Below the pieces are notes generated by a model. The model worked only from the letters and a program-made list of their open reading frames with translations. It had not been told where the DNA came from and searched no databases. Made by a program: the position numbers and the translations under genes. This document shows, in pieces, positions 1 through 7,995 of a DNA stretch of 12,184 nt. Position 1 is the stretch's first letter. Each line of letters opens with the position of its first letter. The DNA is from Akkermansia sp. (GTDB lineage Bacteria > Verrucomicrobiota > Verrucomicrobiia > Verrucomicrobiales > Akkermansiaceae), in assembly GCA_017379255.1 (NCBI GenBank), contig JAFNWZ010000219.1, positions 1 to 12,184 of the forward strand, written 5' to 3'.

Positions 1-118
1 CTTAATTCTTCATCGGATAATTTGGAAACAACCGAATCCAGCGCTTCGATCTTATCCACAATCGGATAAATTCGTTTTAATTCACGCTGACTGTGCGTTC
101 CCATAAGCTTTGAAAAGC
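1..118 (-). CDS. secA: SecA N-terminal fragment (partial, Firmicutes-like, foreign to the rest)
   Basis: Read on the minus strand, positions 116 down to 1 give an open frame containing FSKLMGTHSQRELKRI, then YPIVDKIEALDSVV and LSDEEL. This is the typical start of SecA, the preprotein translocase ATPase, where GTHSERELKRI...PIVDKIEAL...LSDEELR is characteristic of clostridial proteins. The gene would continue leftwards out of the window. Its own start codon is not certain: an ATG lies at 104-102, but family members normally carry several residues before GTHS, and the SecA-like frame appears to be cut at about 118. Base content (about 40 % GC by hand count) and codons (TTA for Leu, CGA for Arg) differ sharply from the neighbouring GC-rich genes. 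The SecA identity is recognised from memory of the family. A foreign origin or assembly chimera is my inference. Confidence 0.8.
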
Positions 119-124
119 CTGGAC
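112..124. other. Junction between SecA-like and murE sequence (probable chimera point)
   Basis: To the left the minus strand reads as SecA; to the right the plus strand reads as MurE from Leu-Asp-Tyr-His-Gly onward. The residue before this Leu is His in most MurE proteins but Ser (AGC, 116-118) here, so homology begins at about 118/119. An in-frame stop (TAA, 104-106) lies just upstream in the murE frame. No insertion-sequence end, tRNA or target duplication is visible at the join. Confidence 0.75.
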
Positions 125-1024
125 TACCACGGCACCATGGAGGAATACTACCAGGCCAAGAAGCAGCTCTTCCTCCGCATGGCGGCAGAAGACCGCAAGA
201 GCGCTGCCGTCATCAACATTGATGACGCCTACGGCCGCCGCCTGGCAGAAGAACTCGCCCCCATCATGAGAGTGCGCACCTTCGGCGAGAACGAAAAGGC
301 CGATTTCCGCGCCGTGCCCAAGCTCATCACCCTGAAAGGCAGCCAGTACGAACTGCACTACCAGGGCCGCACCTACCTGGTGCGCACCCCGCTCATCGGC
401 GCATTCAACCTCTCCAACAGCCTGGCCGCCCTGGCAGGTGCGGTGTGCTCCGGCATCGGCCTGAGCGAAGCCATCACCGCCCTGGCGCAGAGCCCGCAGG
501 TACCCGGCCGCATCGAGCTGGTCTCCAGCGTGAACAACGTGCAGTGCTTCGTGGACTACGCCCACACCCCGGATGCTGTGGAAAACGTGTGCAAGACCAT
601 GAAGGCACTCTGCCGCAACGGCCGTCTCATCACCATCTTCGGCTGCGGCGGCGACCGCGACCGCACCAAGCGCCCGCTCATGGGCGAAGCCGCCGCCCGC
701 TACAGCGACCTCTGCCTCGTGACCAGCGATAACCCCCGCAGCGAAGACCCGGAGCAGATTATCGATGAAATCATGCCCGGCATTCCCACCGGCAAGCAGC
801 ACCGCATCACCGACCGCGAGGAAGCCATCCGCGCGGCGCTGGAGCAGGCCCGCCCCGGAGATGCCGTCCTCATTGCCGGCAAGGGACATGAGAACTACCA
901 GATTTTCGCCAACGAAACCATCGACTTCTCCGATTCTGCCGTGGTGCGCAAGTTCTACGCTGAAAAGAACCCGGAAGGCATTTCCGTGCCCTCCCGCAAG
1001 CCGGAAGGCCGCCGTTCCAGATAA
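119..1024 (+). CDS. murE: UDP-MurNAc-tripeptide synthetase MurE, 5'-truncated
   Basis: MurE adds the third stem-peptide residue, here meso-diaminopimelate, to UDP-MurNAc-L-Ala-D-Glu in the cytoplasm. About 301 C-terminal residues remain of a protein usually near 500. The remnant starts in the central domain at LDYHGTMEEYYQAKKQLF, whose second Lys probably aligns with the carbamylated lysine. It then has FNLSNSLAALA, VDYAHTPDAVENV, FGCGGDRDRTKRP and the DNPRSEDP motif that selects meso-diaminopimelate, and ends with AGKGHENYQ. The N-terminal UDP-sugar domain and the GTNGKT ATP loop are missing because the reading frame changes identity at about 118. A TTG at 110-112 could open the remaining frame, but two codons of foreign sequence would come first, so I do not regard it as the true start. 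As it stands the product would be inactive. The murF start follows 12 bases after the stop. Confidence 0.93.
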   Translation: MDYHGTMEEYYQAKKQLFLRMAAEDRKSAAVINIDDAYGRRLAEELAPIMRVRTFGENEKADFRAVPKLITLKGSQYELHYQGRTYLVRTPLIGAFNLSNSLAALAGAVCSGIGLSEAITALAQSPQVPGRIELVSSVNNVQCFVDYAHTPDAVENVCKTMKALCRNGRLITIFGCGGDRDRTKRPLMGEAAARYSDLCLVTSDNPRSEDPEQIIDEIMPGIPTGKQHRITDREEAIRAALEQARPGDAVLIAGKGHENYQIFANETIDFSDSAVVRKFYAEKNPEGISVPSRKPEGRRSR

Positions 1025-1036
1025 ATCCTTCATTTC

Positions 1037-2428
1037 ATGACCCACCTGAGCACCAGTGACCTCGTTTCCGCCACCGCCGGCAAGGCAGTGGCCGTGGGAG
1101 ACCGCGCCATCACCGCCGGCCTCACCACAGACAGCCGCGCCATCACGCCCGGCTGCGTCTTCCTGGCGCTCTGCGGCGAACGCTTCGATGGCAACAACTT
1201 TGCCGCCGATGCCTCGCAGAAAGGTGCGGCTGCGGTGGTGGTCTCCCGCCTGCAGGGCGACTACGCCCCGGGCTGCACCGTGGTGCTGGTGGAAGATACC
1301 CTTGTAGCCCTGCAGAGCCTGGCCTCCTGGTGGCGCGGGCAGCTGGAGCCCCTGCACGTGGTGGGGCTCACCGGCAGCAGCGGCAAGACCAGCACCAAGG
1401 ACATGTGCCTCTCTGTGCTGCGCCAGAAATATGAAGCACTGGCCACCAAGGGCAACCTCAACAACCACATCGGCGTGCCGCTGAGCATCCTGGGCACCCC
1501 GCAGGGCACCCAGGCGGCCATCTGGGAAATGGGCATGAACCACGCGGGCGAAATCGCCCCGCTCTGCGCCATGACCCGCCCGCAGATCGGCATCATCACC
1601 ACCATCGGCTCTGCCCACCTGGAGTACCTGGGCAGCCGCCAGGCCATTGCCGAGGAGAAATGCACCGTGGCTCGCGCCCTGCCGGCAGGCGGATTCATGA
1701 TTTACCCGGCGCAGGATGATTTTGCGGACTTCATTGCCACGCAGACAGCCGCCACGCCGATTCCCGTGGGCGGCTGCAACAGCCTGGTACGCGCCCTCAA
1801 CCCGCGCAGCACCGCCACCGGCACCACCTACACCCTGCACATCGAAGGCGAGGGCGAGGTGGAAGTCTCCCTGCCCGTTCCCGGTGCCCACATGGTGAGC
1901 AACAGCCTGCTGGCCGCTGCCGCCGGCTGGAAACTCGGCTGCACCCTCGACCAGATTGCCGCGGGGCTCTCGGCCTCTGCCCTCACACACGGCCGCCTGG
2001 CCTGCAAGGAGGTGGACGGCTACACCGTGGTGGACGATACCTACAACGCCAACCCCGAGAGCATGAAAGCCGCTCTCGAAACCGTAGCCGCCCTGCGCGG
2101 CCCGAAACGCCACATTGCCGTGCTGGGTAAGATGGGCGAACTGGGCGAGGGCGGTATCGCCGCCCATGCCGACATGGGCTGGTGCGCAGCCTCCCTGGGC
2201 TATGCCGCCGTGGTGGTGGTAGGCCCGGAGTGCCCGGAGACACTGGCGCTCTGCCAGGCCGCCGCTGAAAGTATCCCGGCGCTGCTGGTGAGCACACCTG
2301 CAGAAGCCGCCGCCGCCCTGCGGGCGCTCATGCAGCCGGGCGATGCCCTGCTCTTCAAAGGCTCGCGCTCCGCAGGCATGGAACGCAGCATGTACGAACT
2401 CTTTCCCTCCCTTAACCCCCAATCCTGA
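1037..2428 (+). CDS. murF: UDP-MurNAc-tripeptide:D-Ala-D-Ala ligase MurF
   Basis: MurF joins D-Ala-D-Ala to UDP-MurNAc-tripeptide using ATP, the last cytoplasmic step that builds the pentapeptide. The 463-residue protein has normal family length. The N-terminal domain carries TDSRAITPGCVFLAL (about 31-45). The ATP loop is TGSSGKTS (112-119), followed by TKGNLNNHIGVPLSIL (about 137-152), EMGMNHAGEI (164-173) and GSAHLEYLGS (191-200). The C-terminal domain shows VVDDTYNANPESM and a VLGKMGELG segment. The ATG at 1037 is chosen because it is the first in the frame after the murE stop and gives the expected N-terminus. It lies 12 bases after murE, and its stop is only 3 bases before mraY, so the genes are surely co-transcribed. 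There is no recognisable Shine-Dalgarno before the start. Confidence 0.97.
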   Translation: MTHLSTSDLVSATAGKAVAVGDRAITAGLTTDSRAITPGCVFLALCGERFDGNNFAADASQKGAAAVVVSRLQGDYAPGCTVVLVEDTLVALQSLASWWRGQLEPLHVVGLTGSSGKTSTKDMCLSVLRQKYEALATKGNLNNHIGVPLSILGTPQGTQAAIWEMGMNHAGEIAPLCAMTRPQIGIITTIGSAHLEYLGSRQAIAEEKCTVARALPAGGFMIYPAQDDFADFIATQTAATPIPVGGCNSLVRALNPRSTATGTTYTLHIEGEGEVEVSLPVPGAHMVSNSLLAAAAGWKLGCTLDQIAAGLSASALTHGRLACKEVDGYTVVDDTYNANPESMKAALETVAALRGPKRHIAVLGKMGELGEGGIAAHADMGWCAASLGYAAVVVVGPECPETLALCQAAAESIPALLVSTPAEAAAALRALMQPGDALLFKGSRSAGMERSMYELFPSLNPQS

Positions 2429-2431
2429 CGT

Positions 2432-3475
2432 ATGATTAATTTTATTTACGACCTGCCCTTCGAGGTGCAGCTCCTGCTGGCCCTGCTGGTGCCCTTCATC
2501 GGCTCCATGCTCATCGGGCCGAAGCTCATTGCCGTGCTGCGCGCCATGAAGGCGGGGCAGCCCATCCGCCAGGCCTGCGGCGGCGTTCTTGCCCCGGAGC
2601 ACCAGGCCAAGGTGGGCACTCCGACCATGGGCGGCATCATGATTATCGGCCTCATCATGCTCACCAGCATCCTCTTCCTGGACATGGGCAACCCCAAGCT
2701 GCAGTGCTGCCTGCTGGTCATGGGCGTGACCGCCATCCTGGGCTTCCTGGATGACTGGGCCAAGATTACCAAAAAGAGCACCGACGGCGTGAGCGGCTGG
2801 TTCAAGATTGCCCTGCAAGCCGTGGCTGCCGTTGCCTGCGCCGGGTATCTCTACTACCTCGACCCCTCCATTGCCCGCGTGCTTGTTCCCTTCTACGGCA
2901 CCCTGGACCTGGGCATCTTTTTCATTCCTTTTGCCATGCTGGTCATCATCGGCGCCTCCAACGCCGTGAACCTCACCGATGGTCTGGACGGTCTTGCCAG
3001 CGGCTGCATGGTTATTTCCGCCCTGGCATTCATCATCATCAGTTCGTTTATCCTGTTCCCTGGCACCGGCAACAATCCCCTCGTCTGCTACCTGCTCTGC
3101 ATCGCCTCCGCCTGCCTTGGCTTCCTGTGGTTCAATGCCCACCCTGCCAAGGTCTTCATGGGTGACACCGGCTCCCTTTCCCTGGGCGGTGCGCTGGGTA
3201 CAGTAGCCGTGTGCACGCACTCTGAGCTGCTGCTGGTTGTCGTTGGCGGTGTGTTTGTAGCCGAAGCGTGCTCGGTCATGATTCAGGTAGGCTGGTTCAA
3301 GGTCAGCCGCAAGCTGTATGGCGAGCCGCGCCGCTTCTTCCGCATGGCACCGATTCACCACCACTTCGAGAAGTGCGGCTGGAGCGAAACCCAGGTCTGC
3401 GTTCGCTTCTGGATTATCGCCTTCTTCCTGGCTGTGCTCGGCATCGCGCTTCTGCCGGCCTGCTTCAATATCTAA
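2432..3475 (+). CDS. mraY: Phospho-MurNAc-pentapeptide transferase MraY
   Basis: MraY is the integral inner-membrane enzyme that transfers phospho-MurNAc-pentapeptide from UDP to undecaprenyl phosphate, making lipid I. The 347-residue product is highly hydrophobic, with about ten membrane helices. It carries the family signatures in order: VGTPTMGG (61-68), the DDWAK aspartates (107-111), NAVNLTDGLDGLASG (177-191), the metal-binding GDTGS (244-248) and the APIHHHFE histidine cluster (306-313). Length and motifs are those of a complete, ordinary MraY. The start at 2432 is 3 bases after the murF stop, suggesting translational coupling, and murD follows after 23 bases. The only unusual point is a fairly cysteine-rich set of helices. 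Confidence 0.97.
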   Translation: MINFIYDLPFEVQLLLALLVPFIGSMLIGPKLIAVLRAMKAGQPIRQACGGVLAPEHQAKVGTPTMGGIMIIGLIMLTSILFLDMGNPKLQCCLLVMGVTAILGFLDDWAKITKKSTDGVSGWFKIALQAVAAVACAGYLYYLDPSIARVLVPFYGTLDLGIFFIPFAMLVIIGASNAVNLTDGLDGLASGCMVISALAFIIISSFILFPGTGNNPLVCYLLCIASACLGFLWFNAHPAKVFMGDTGSLSLGGALGTVAVCTHSELLLVVVGGVFVAEACSVMIQVGWFKVSRKLYGEPRRFFRMAPIHHHFEKCGWSETQVCVRFWIIAFFLAVLGIALLPACFNI

Positions 3476-3498
3476 CACTTTCAACATTTTTCATCACC

Positions 3499-4809
3499 AT
3501 GGAACTCACGGGTAAAAAGATAGCGGTACTCGGCTGCGGCCGCAGCGGTATTGCCGCCGCCAGACTGGCACTCGCCAAGGGTGCTGCAGAGGTCTGCATT
3601 TTCGACACCAACACCAACGCCACCTGCAACGAACCCGGTGTGGCGCTGGCAGCCGGTGCTACAGAGGAGCAGGCACGCGCCTACGCGGCAGATATGGTGA
3701 TTCTCTCCCCCGGTATCGAAGGCGACATTCCCTGGACACTCGCCTTCACCGCCCACGGTGCTCCCCTCATCGGCGAAACCGAACTCGCCTGGCACTACTA
3801 CGGCGGCCGCATCATTGCCATCACCGGCACCAACGGCAAAACCACCACCACCGCCCTGCTGGAGCATGTGCTGCTTTCTGCCGGCAAGACCGCCAAGGCC
3901 TGCGGCAACTACGGCTACCCCCTCAGCGAAGTAGCCCTCATGGAACCGCAGCCGGAATTCGCCGTGCTGGAGGTCTCCTCGTTCCAGATGGAAACCATCG
4001 TTGATTTCAAGCCCGAGGTGGCCATCTGGCTCAACTTTGCGCCCGACCACATGGACCGCTACACCAAGGTGGAGGATTACTTCAACGCCAAGCTCCGCAT
4101 CTTTGAGAACATGGGGGCAGACCAGCTCGCCATTGTGCGCGAGGGCGATGAGCTCCCCGGCATCACGCCCCGCCGCGTGGGCTTCTCCTCCGTGGTTTCC
4201 ACCGGGCAGCTCTACTTTGAGAACGGCGCTATCTGCGAAGCCGGCCAGGTGCTTACCCCGCTGCGCGGCACCGCGCTGGAGCAGGCCCACAACGCTGAAA
4301 ACGCCATGGCCACCACCCTGGCCTGCCGCGCCGTTGGGCTGGATGATGCCACCATCTCTGCCGCCGTGCGTTCCTTCTGCCCGCCCGGCCACCGCTGCGA
4401 AACCGTGGCGGAAATGGACGGTATCCTGTGGCTCAACGACTCCAAGAGCACCAACCTGCACTCCACCGAGGCCGCCGTGCGCTCCCAGACCCGCCCCATC
4501 GTGCTGCTGGCAGGTGGCAAGGACAAGGGGCTGGATTACACCGCCATCAACCCCATGCTGGCGAAGAAAGCCCGCGCCTGCATCGTGTTCGGCCAGATTG
4601 CCGACCAGCTGGAACAGACCTTTGCACCGGTCTGCCGCGTGGTGAAGGTGCAGACCGTGCCCGAAGCCGTGGAGGCCGCCCACCAGATTGCCGAACGCGG
4701 CGATGTGGTGCTGTTCTCCCCCGGCACTTCCTCCTTCGACCAGTTCACAGGCTATGTACAGCGCGGCGAATGCTTCCGCAACGCCGTGAAGAGCACCCTT
4801 CATCTGTAA
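3499..4809 (+). CDS. murD: UDP-MurNAc-L-alanine:D-glutamate ligase MurD
   Basis: MurD adds D-glutamate to UDP-MurNAc-L-alanine with ATP in the cytoplasm. The frame is open upstream into mraY, but the ATG at 3499 gives the family N-terminus, MELTGKKIAVLGCGRSG, and a 436-residue protein of normal length. The ATP loop GTNGKTTTT spans 110-118. It is followed by EVSSFQMETI (158-167), LNFAPDHMDRY (178-188) and NAKLRIF, with the probable carbamylated lysine at 198. Farther on are LNDSKSTN, LAGGKDKG and SPGTSSFDQF of the C-terminal domain. The gene follows mraY by 23 bases. After the stop comes a seven-cytosine, pyrimidine-rich run, then the LysM gene 27 bases downstream. The start has no Shine-Dalgarno. 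Confidence 0.97.
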   Translation: MELTGKKIAVLGCGRSGIAAARLALAKGAAEVCIFDTNTNATCNEPGVALAAGATEEQARAYAADMVILSPGIEGDIPWTLAFTAHGAPLIGETELAWHYYGGRIIAITGTNGKTTTTALLEHVLLSAGKTAKACGNYGYPLSEVALMEPQPEFAVLEVSSFQMETIVDFKPEVAIWLNFAPDHMDRYTKVEDYFNAKLRIFENMGADQLAIVREGDELPGITPRRVGFSSVVSTGQLYFENGAICEAGQVLTPLRGTALEQAHNAENAMATTLACRAVGLDDATISAAVRSFCPPGHRCETVAEMDGILWLNDSKSTNLHSTEAAVRSQTRPIVLLAGGKDKGLDYTAINPMLAKKARACIVFGQIADQLEQTFAPVCRVVKVQTVPEAVEAAHQIAERGDVVLFSPGTSSFDQFTGYVQRGECFRNAVKSTLHL

Positions 4810-4836
4810 TCCCCCCCTCCTCAGATTGACCATTTT

Positions 4837-5718
4837 ATGAAAAGAGATTCCAAAGCCACATTCCGCAATTCTGACCTCGGCCGCGCCAAACCCAAACGCC
4901 ATTTCCTCAAGACTTTCGTAGACGATAACCTGAAGCAGAAGCGCCACCACTCCGACACCGGGCTTGTGGTAGACCGCACCAGCCCCACCACCGTGCTCCG
5001 CATCATCTTCGGGCTCATCGTGGTGCACCTGCTCGTCATCGGCGGCGTGATGCTGCGCGGCAACATTGCCAAGAGCAGCAGCGGACTGGCCGTGGTGCCC
5101 TCCATCACCCCGCCCCCGGCCATGCCTGCCCAGCAGGCCCCGGCACCCGCCGTGCAGCCGGTCCAGCCCACAGCGGTGACCGTGGCAGAGCCCGCCCCGG
5201 CACCTGCCCCCGCCCCGGCGCAGGAGGTTCACATCACCCAGAACACCCCGGTCAATATGGAAGCGGTGACTCCCTCCACCGCCCAGCCCGCCACCCCGGC
5301 CACCCCCGTGGCTGTGGAGCCAGCCCCGGCACCGGCTGCCCCCGCCGTTCCCACGGTTGAAGTGAAGCACCTGGTCAACTCCGGCGATACCTGGGGACGC
5401 GTGGCCGCCCAGTACGGCATCACCGAGGATGTGCTCAAGGGCGCCAACCCCACCCTGGCTGCCCGCACCAACCTGCCCGGCGGCACCTACCTGAGCGTGC
5501 CCGTTCCGCAGGACTCTGCCGCCGCCCAGGCTGCCCAGGCCGCCCAGCCTGTGGTGCAGGAAACGGCTAAGTTCCACGAGGTGAAACGCGGCGAGAACCT
5601 GGGCCGCATTGCCCGCAAGTACAAGATTTCCCTTTCCAAGCTACTCAGGCTCAACAATATGACCCAGGCAGACGCCAAGCGCCTGCGCGTGGGCCAGAAG
5701 CTCAAGGTAAGCGAATAA
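4837..5718 (+). CDS. Membrane-anchored protein with two LysM domains, in the dcw cluster
   Basis: This 293-residue protein has a basic cytoplasmic tail (1-50, with KPKRHF and KQKRHH) and one membrane helix (about 52-73). A long Pro/Ala-rich linker follows (about 88-172), then two LysM repeats at about 177-222 and 246-292, separated by an Ala/Gln-rich stretch. LysM domains bind the GlcNAc-containing backbone of peptidoglycan. The layout predicts an inner-membrane protein whose linker spans the periplasm and whose C-terminus grips the wall. No catalytic domain is present. The gene lies 27 bases after murD and 21 before ftsW, so it is in the operon, and I recall similar proteins in this place in Akkermansia-type genomes. 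A role in septal wall organisation is inferred from context. There is no standard gene name that I can assign. Confidence 0.9.
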   Translation: MKRDSKATFRNSDLGRAKPKRHFLKTFVDDNLKQKRHHSDTGLVVDRTSPTTVLRIIFGLIVVHLLVIGGVMLRGNIAKSSSGLAVVPSITPPPAMPAQQAPAPAVQPVQPTAVTVAEPAPAPAPAPAQEVHITQNTPVNMEAVTPSTAQPATPATPVAVEPAPAPAAPAVPTVEVKHLVNSGDTWGRVAAQYGITEDVLKGANPTLAARTNLPGGTYLSVPVPQDSAAAQAAQAAQPVVQETAKFHEVKRGENLGRIARKYKISLSKLLRLNNMTQADAKRLRVGQKLKVSE

Positions 5719-5739
5719 CAGGCCGGACCCCGCCGCACC

Positions 5740-6888
5740 ATGACTTCCCGCGTCAGCATCATCAGCATCTGGGTATGCTTCATCCTCCTGCTTGTGCTGG
5801 GGGTGGTCATGGTCGCCAGCACCGGCACCTGTGTACCCGGGCAGGATGAACTGCCCTGGCACGGCACCTTCCTGGGCAAGCAGTGCATGTTTGCCCTGGT
5901 GGGCATCGGGCTGGCACTGTTCCTGAGCCGCATCGACTACCACGTCTGGCGGCGCTTCGTGAAAATCGCGTGGATTGTCTGCGTTATCCTGCTCATCTGC
6001 TGTTTCCTGCCCGGCATTGGCAAGCGGATCAACGGCGAAGCCCGCTGGATTAACCTGGGACTCACCTTCCAGCCCAGTGAGCTGGCCAAAATCACCCTCA
6101 TGCTCACCCTGGCCAACTGGTACACCACCTACCGCGAAATGGCCGGCACTTTCTGGAAAGGCTTTGTGATTCCCGGGGCTTTCCTCTTCGGGCTGCCGCT
6201 GCTGCTCATTCTGGTGGAAAAGGACATGGGCACCGCCGCAGCGCTGGCCATGTCGGGCTTCTGCGTGATGTTTGTCTCCGGCACGCGCTGGTGGCTGCTG
6301 CTGCTCTCCATGCTGGTGGGCGGCATCGTCCTGTACGTGATGATGACCGGCAGCGCCAACCGAATGATGCGTATCGAAGCCTGGTACGACCCGCAGGCTT
6401 TCAGCCAGGGCGCTGGCCGCCAGCAGTGGATTGCCATCCTGGCCTTTGCCCGCGGCGGCTTCTCCGGCGTGGGACTGGGAGACGGCATTGAGAAATACGG
6501 CAACCTGCCCTATGCGCACACCGACTTCATCTTTGCGGAAATCGGCGAGGAATGGGGCCTGCTGGGCTCTGCCGGGGTGCTGGTGCTCTTCACCGTGCTG
6601 ACTATTTCCGGCTTTGCGCTGGCCGTGCAGACGCATGACACCTTCGGCCGCATCTTTGCCCTGGGGCTTTCCTGCACCATCTTCTGGCCCGCCATGCTCA
6701 ACATCATGGTAGTCACGGCCATGCTGCCCAACACGGGTCTGCCGCTTCCCTTCATCAGCAGCGGCGGCACCAACCTCGTCTTCACCATTGCCTCCATCGG
6801 CATGCTCACCAGCATCCAGCGCTACACGCCCATCATCCAGCAGAACTACTGGCCCACCCGCAGGCAACACGAAATCCAGAACTCATGA
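5740..6888 (+). CDS. ftsW: Septal peptidoglycan polymerase FtsW (SEDS family)
   Basis: FtsW is the SEDS glycosyltransferase that polymerises lipid II at the division site together with the class B penicillin-binding protein FtsI. The 382-residue product is strongly hydrophobic, with about ten membrane helices. Signatures are NGEARWINLG (98-107) with FQPSELAKI (110-118), an E-K-D-M-G-T-A segment (160-166), and the large loop with GLGDGIEKYGNLPYAHTDFIFAEIGEEWG. In that loop Asp262 corresponds to the essential SEDS aspartate. GLPLPFISSGGTN follows near 333-345. It is called FtsW rather than RodA because of its place between murD/LysM and murG. The ATG at 5740 follows the LysM gene by 21 bases. 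The stop overlaps the murG start as ATGA, indicating coupling. Confidence 0.95.
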   Translation: MTSRVSIISIWVCFILLLVLGVVMVASTGTCVPGQDELPWHGTFLGKQCMFALVGIGLALFLSRIDYHVWRRFVKIAWIVCVILLICCFLPGIGKRINGEARWINLGLTFQPSELAKITLMLTLANWYTTYREMAGTFWKGFVIPGAFLFGLPLLLILVEKDMGTAAALAMSGFCVMFVSGTRWWLLLLSMLVGGIVLYVMMTGSANRMMRIEAWYDPQAFSQGAGRQQWIAILAFARGGFSGVGLGDGIEKYGNLPYAHTDFIFAEIGEEWGLLGSAGVLVLFTVLTISGFALAVQTHDTFGRIFALGLSCTIFWPAMLNIMVVTAMLPNTGLPLPFISSGGTNLVFTIASIGMLTSIQRYTPIIQQNYWPTRRQHEIQNS

Positions 6889-7973
6889 ACACGGAAAAAT
6901 CTCTCAACGTCATCATCGCCTGCGGTGGCACAGGCGGCCATCTCTTCCCCGGCATTGCCGTGGCGCAGCAGCTCCGCAAAATGGGGCACCACCCGGTGCT
7001 GCTCATCTCCCGCAAGGAGGTGGATGCCGAGGCCTCCAGCAAATACGGCGACCTCGAATTCCACAGCATTCCGGCCATTGCCAAGCCCCCCACCCTCTCG
7101 CTGCGCATGCCCGGCTTCCTCTGGAAGCTGTTCACCACCTACATGGGCTGCAAGAAGCTCATCCGCCGCGAAAAGGCAGATGCCGTACTCGGCATGGGCG
7201 GATTCACCAGCCTGCCCCCCTGCAAGGCCGCCCACGCCCTGGGGCTGCGCTCCTATGTGCATGATTCCAACGCCATGCCCGGCAAGTCCAACCGCCTCAC
7301 CGCCCGCTGGTGCACCAAGGTGCTGGTAGGCATGCAGGAAGCTGTGCAGCATTTCCCCGGCAGCACCTGCGAGGTGGTAGGCACCCCGGTGCGCGATGAA
7401 ATCCGCAACCTGCCCGCCCAGGCCGAAGCCCGCGAACGCCTCGGCCTGCCCGCCGGTAAGCCCGTGATTCTGGTGACCGGCGGTTCCCAGGGCGCAAAGA
7501 ATCTCAACAGCATGCTCATCGAGGCTGCCAAGGCAGACCCCGGCGTGCACTACCTGGTCATTGCCGGGCGGCTCGACTATGAGCGCGTGAACGCCCTTGC
7601 GGGCGGCGCACCGAACATCACCGTGCTGGGCTTCTGCTCCGATATGCCCGCCGCCTATGCCGCGGCAGATGGCGTCATTGCCCGCAGCGGAGCCAGCACC
7701 CTCACGGAGCTCTCCATCATCGGCAAGGCCACGCTGCTGGTTCCCTTCCCCTTTGCGGCAGATGACCACCAGACGCACAATGCCCGTGCCTTCTCCACCC
7801 GCGGGGCAGCAGTGCTCATCCAGCAGGCCGACCTCACCACGGAAAAGGTGCACGATTTTGTGCACAACACCGTGCTGAACCCCGCCGCCCGCGAAGCCAT
7901 GGAAAATGCCATGCGCGCGCTCTCCCGCCCGAACGCTGCACGCGAAATCGCAGAAGCGATTTTGAGTGAATAA
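6885..7973 (+). CDS. murG: Lipid II synthase MurG (GlcNAc transferase)
   Basis: MurG transfers GlcNAc from UDP-GlcNAc to lipid I on the inner face of the membrane, giving lipid II. The 362-residue GT-B protein has the expected glycine-rich loop GGTGGHLFPGIAVA (14-27), a GMGGFTSLP segment near 103-111 and TGGSQGAKNLN (198-208). The donor-binding region is SGASTLTEL (268-276) followed by VPFPFAADDHQTHNA (286-300). The usual HEQN acceptor motif reads HDSN (126-129), a conservative change. The start overlaps the ftsW stop by four bases. This is the last gene of the visible dcw operon: murC, which often comes next, is absent, and an AT-rich spacer with a large inverted repeat follows. Confidence 0.97.
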   Translation: MNTEKSLNVIIACGGTGGHLFPGIAVAQQLRKMGHHPVLLISRKEVDAEASSKYGDLEFHSIPAIAKPPTLSLRMPGFLWKLFTTYMGCKKLIRREKADAVLGMGGFTSLPPCKAAHALGLRSYVHDSNAMPGKSNRLTARWCTKVLVGMQEAVQHFPGSTCEVVGTPVRDEIRNLPAQAEARERLGLPAGKPVILVTGGSQGAKNLNSMLIEAAKADPGVHYLVIAGRLDYERVNALAGGAPNITVLGFCSDMPAAYAAADGVIARSGASTLTELSIIGKATLLVPFPFAADDHQTHNARAFSTRGAAVLIQQADLTTEKVHDFVHNTVLNPAAREAMENAMRALSRPNAAREIAEAILSE

Positions 7974-7980
7974 TGATTAG

Positions 7981-7995
7981 TGATTAATTATTAAT
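7981..7995. repeat. AT-rich ATTAAT doublet beside the hairpin
   Basis: Positions 7983-7988 and 7990-7995 are both ATTAAT, separated by one T. Together they form a 13-base sequence that is both a direct and an inverted repeat, directly abutting the left arm of the large hairpin. Just upstream, GATTA also occurs twice (from 7975 and 7982). This could be a binding site or merely a low-complexity AT spacer. Confidence 0.5.

Noticed and set aside
77..3487. Minus-strand open frame of 1136 codons opposite murE-murF-mraY
   Set aside because: Its protein is a low-complexity Gly/Ala/His/Glu/Gln mix with no domain. It is the mirror of GC-rich codon bias in three certain genes on the other strand, and it also crosses the chimeric junction.
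3268..3498. Longer murD start inside mraY
   Set aside because: The extra 77 residues read mraY out of frame and have no MurD similarity; the protein fits the family from the ATG at 3499.
5150..5340. CRISPR or tandem DNA repeat in the repetitive CCC/GCC stretch of the LysM gene
   Set aside because: It is an in-frame Pro/Ala-rich linker with irregular codon repeats, with no spacers or constant repeat unit.
3481..5577. Minus-strand open frame of 698 codons opposite murD and the LysM gene
   Set aside because: Gly/His-rich composition without recognisable motifs, fully antisense to conserved genes.
5641..7865. Minus-strand frames of 409 and 339 codons opposite ftsW and murG
   Set aside because: Shadows of conserved coding sequence, rich in Gly/Ala/His/Gln, with no domain or start signal.
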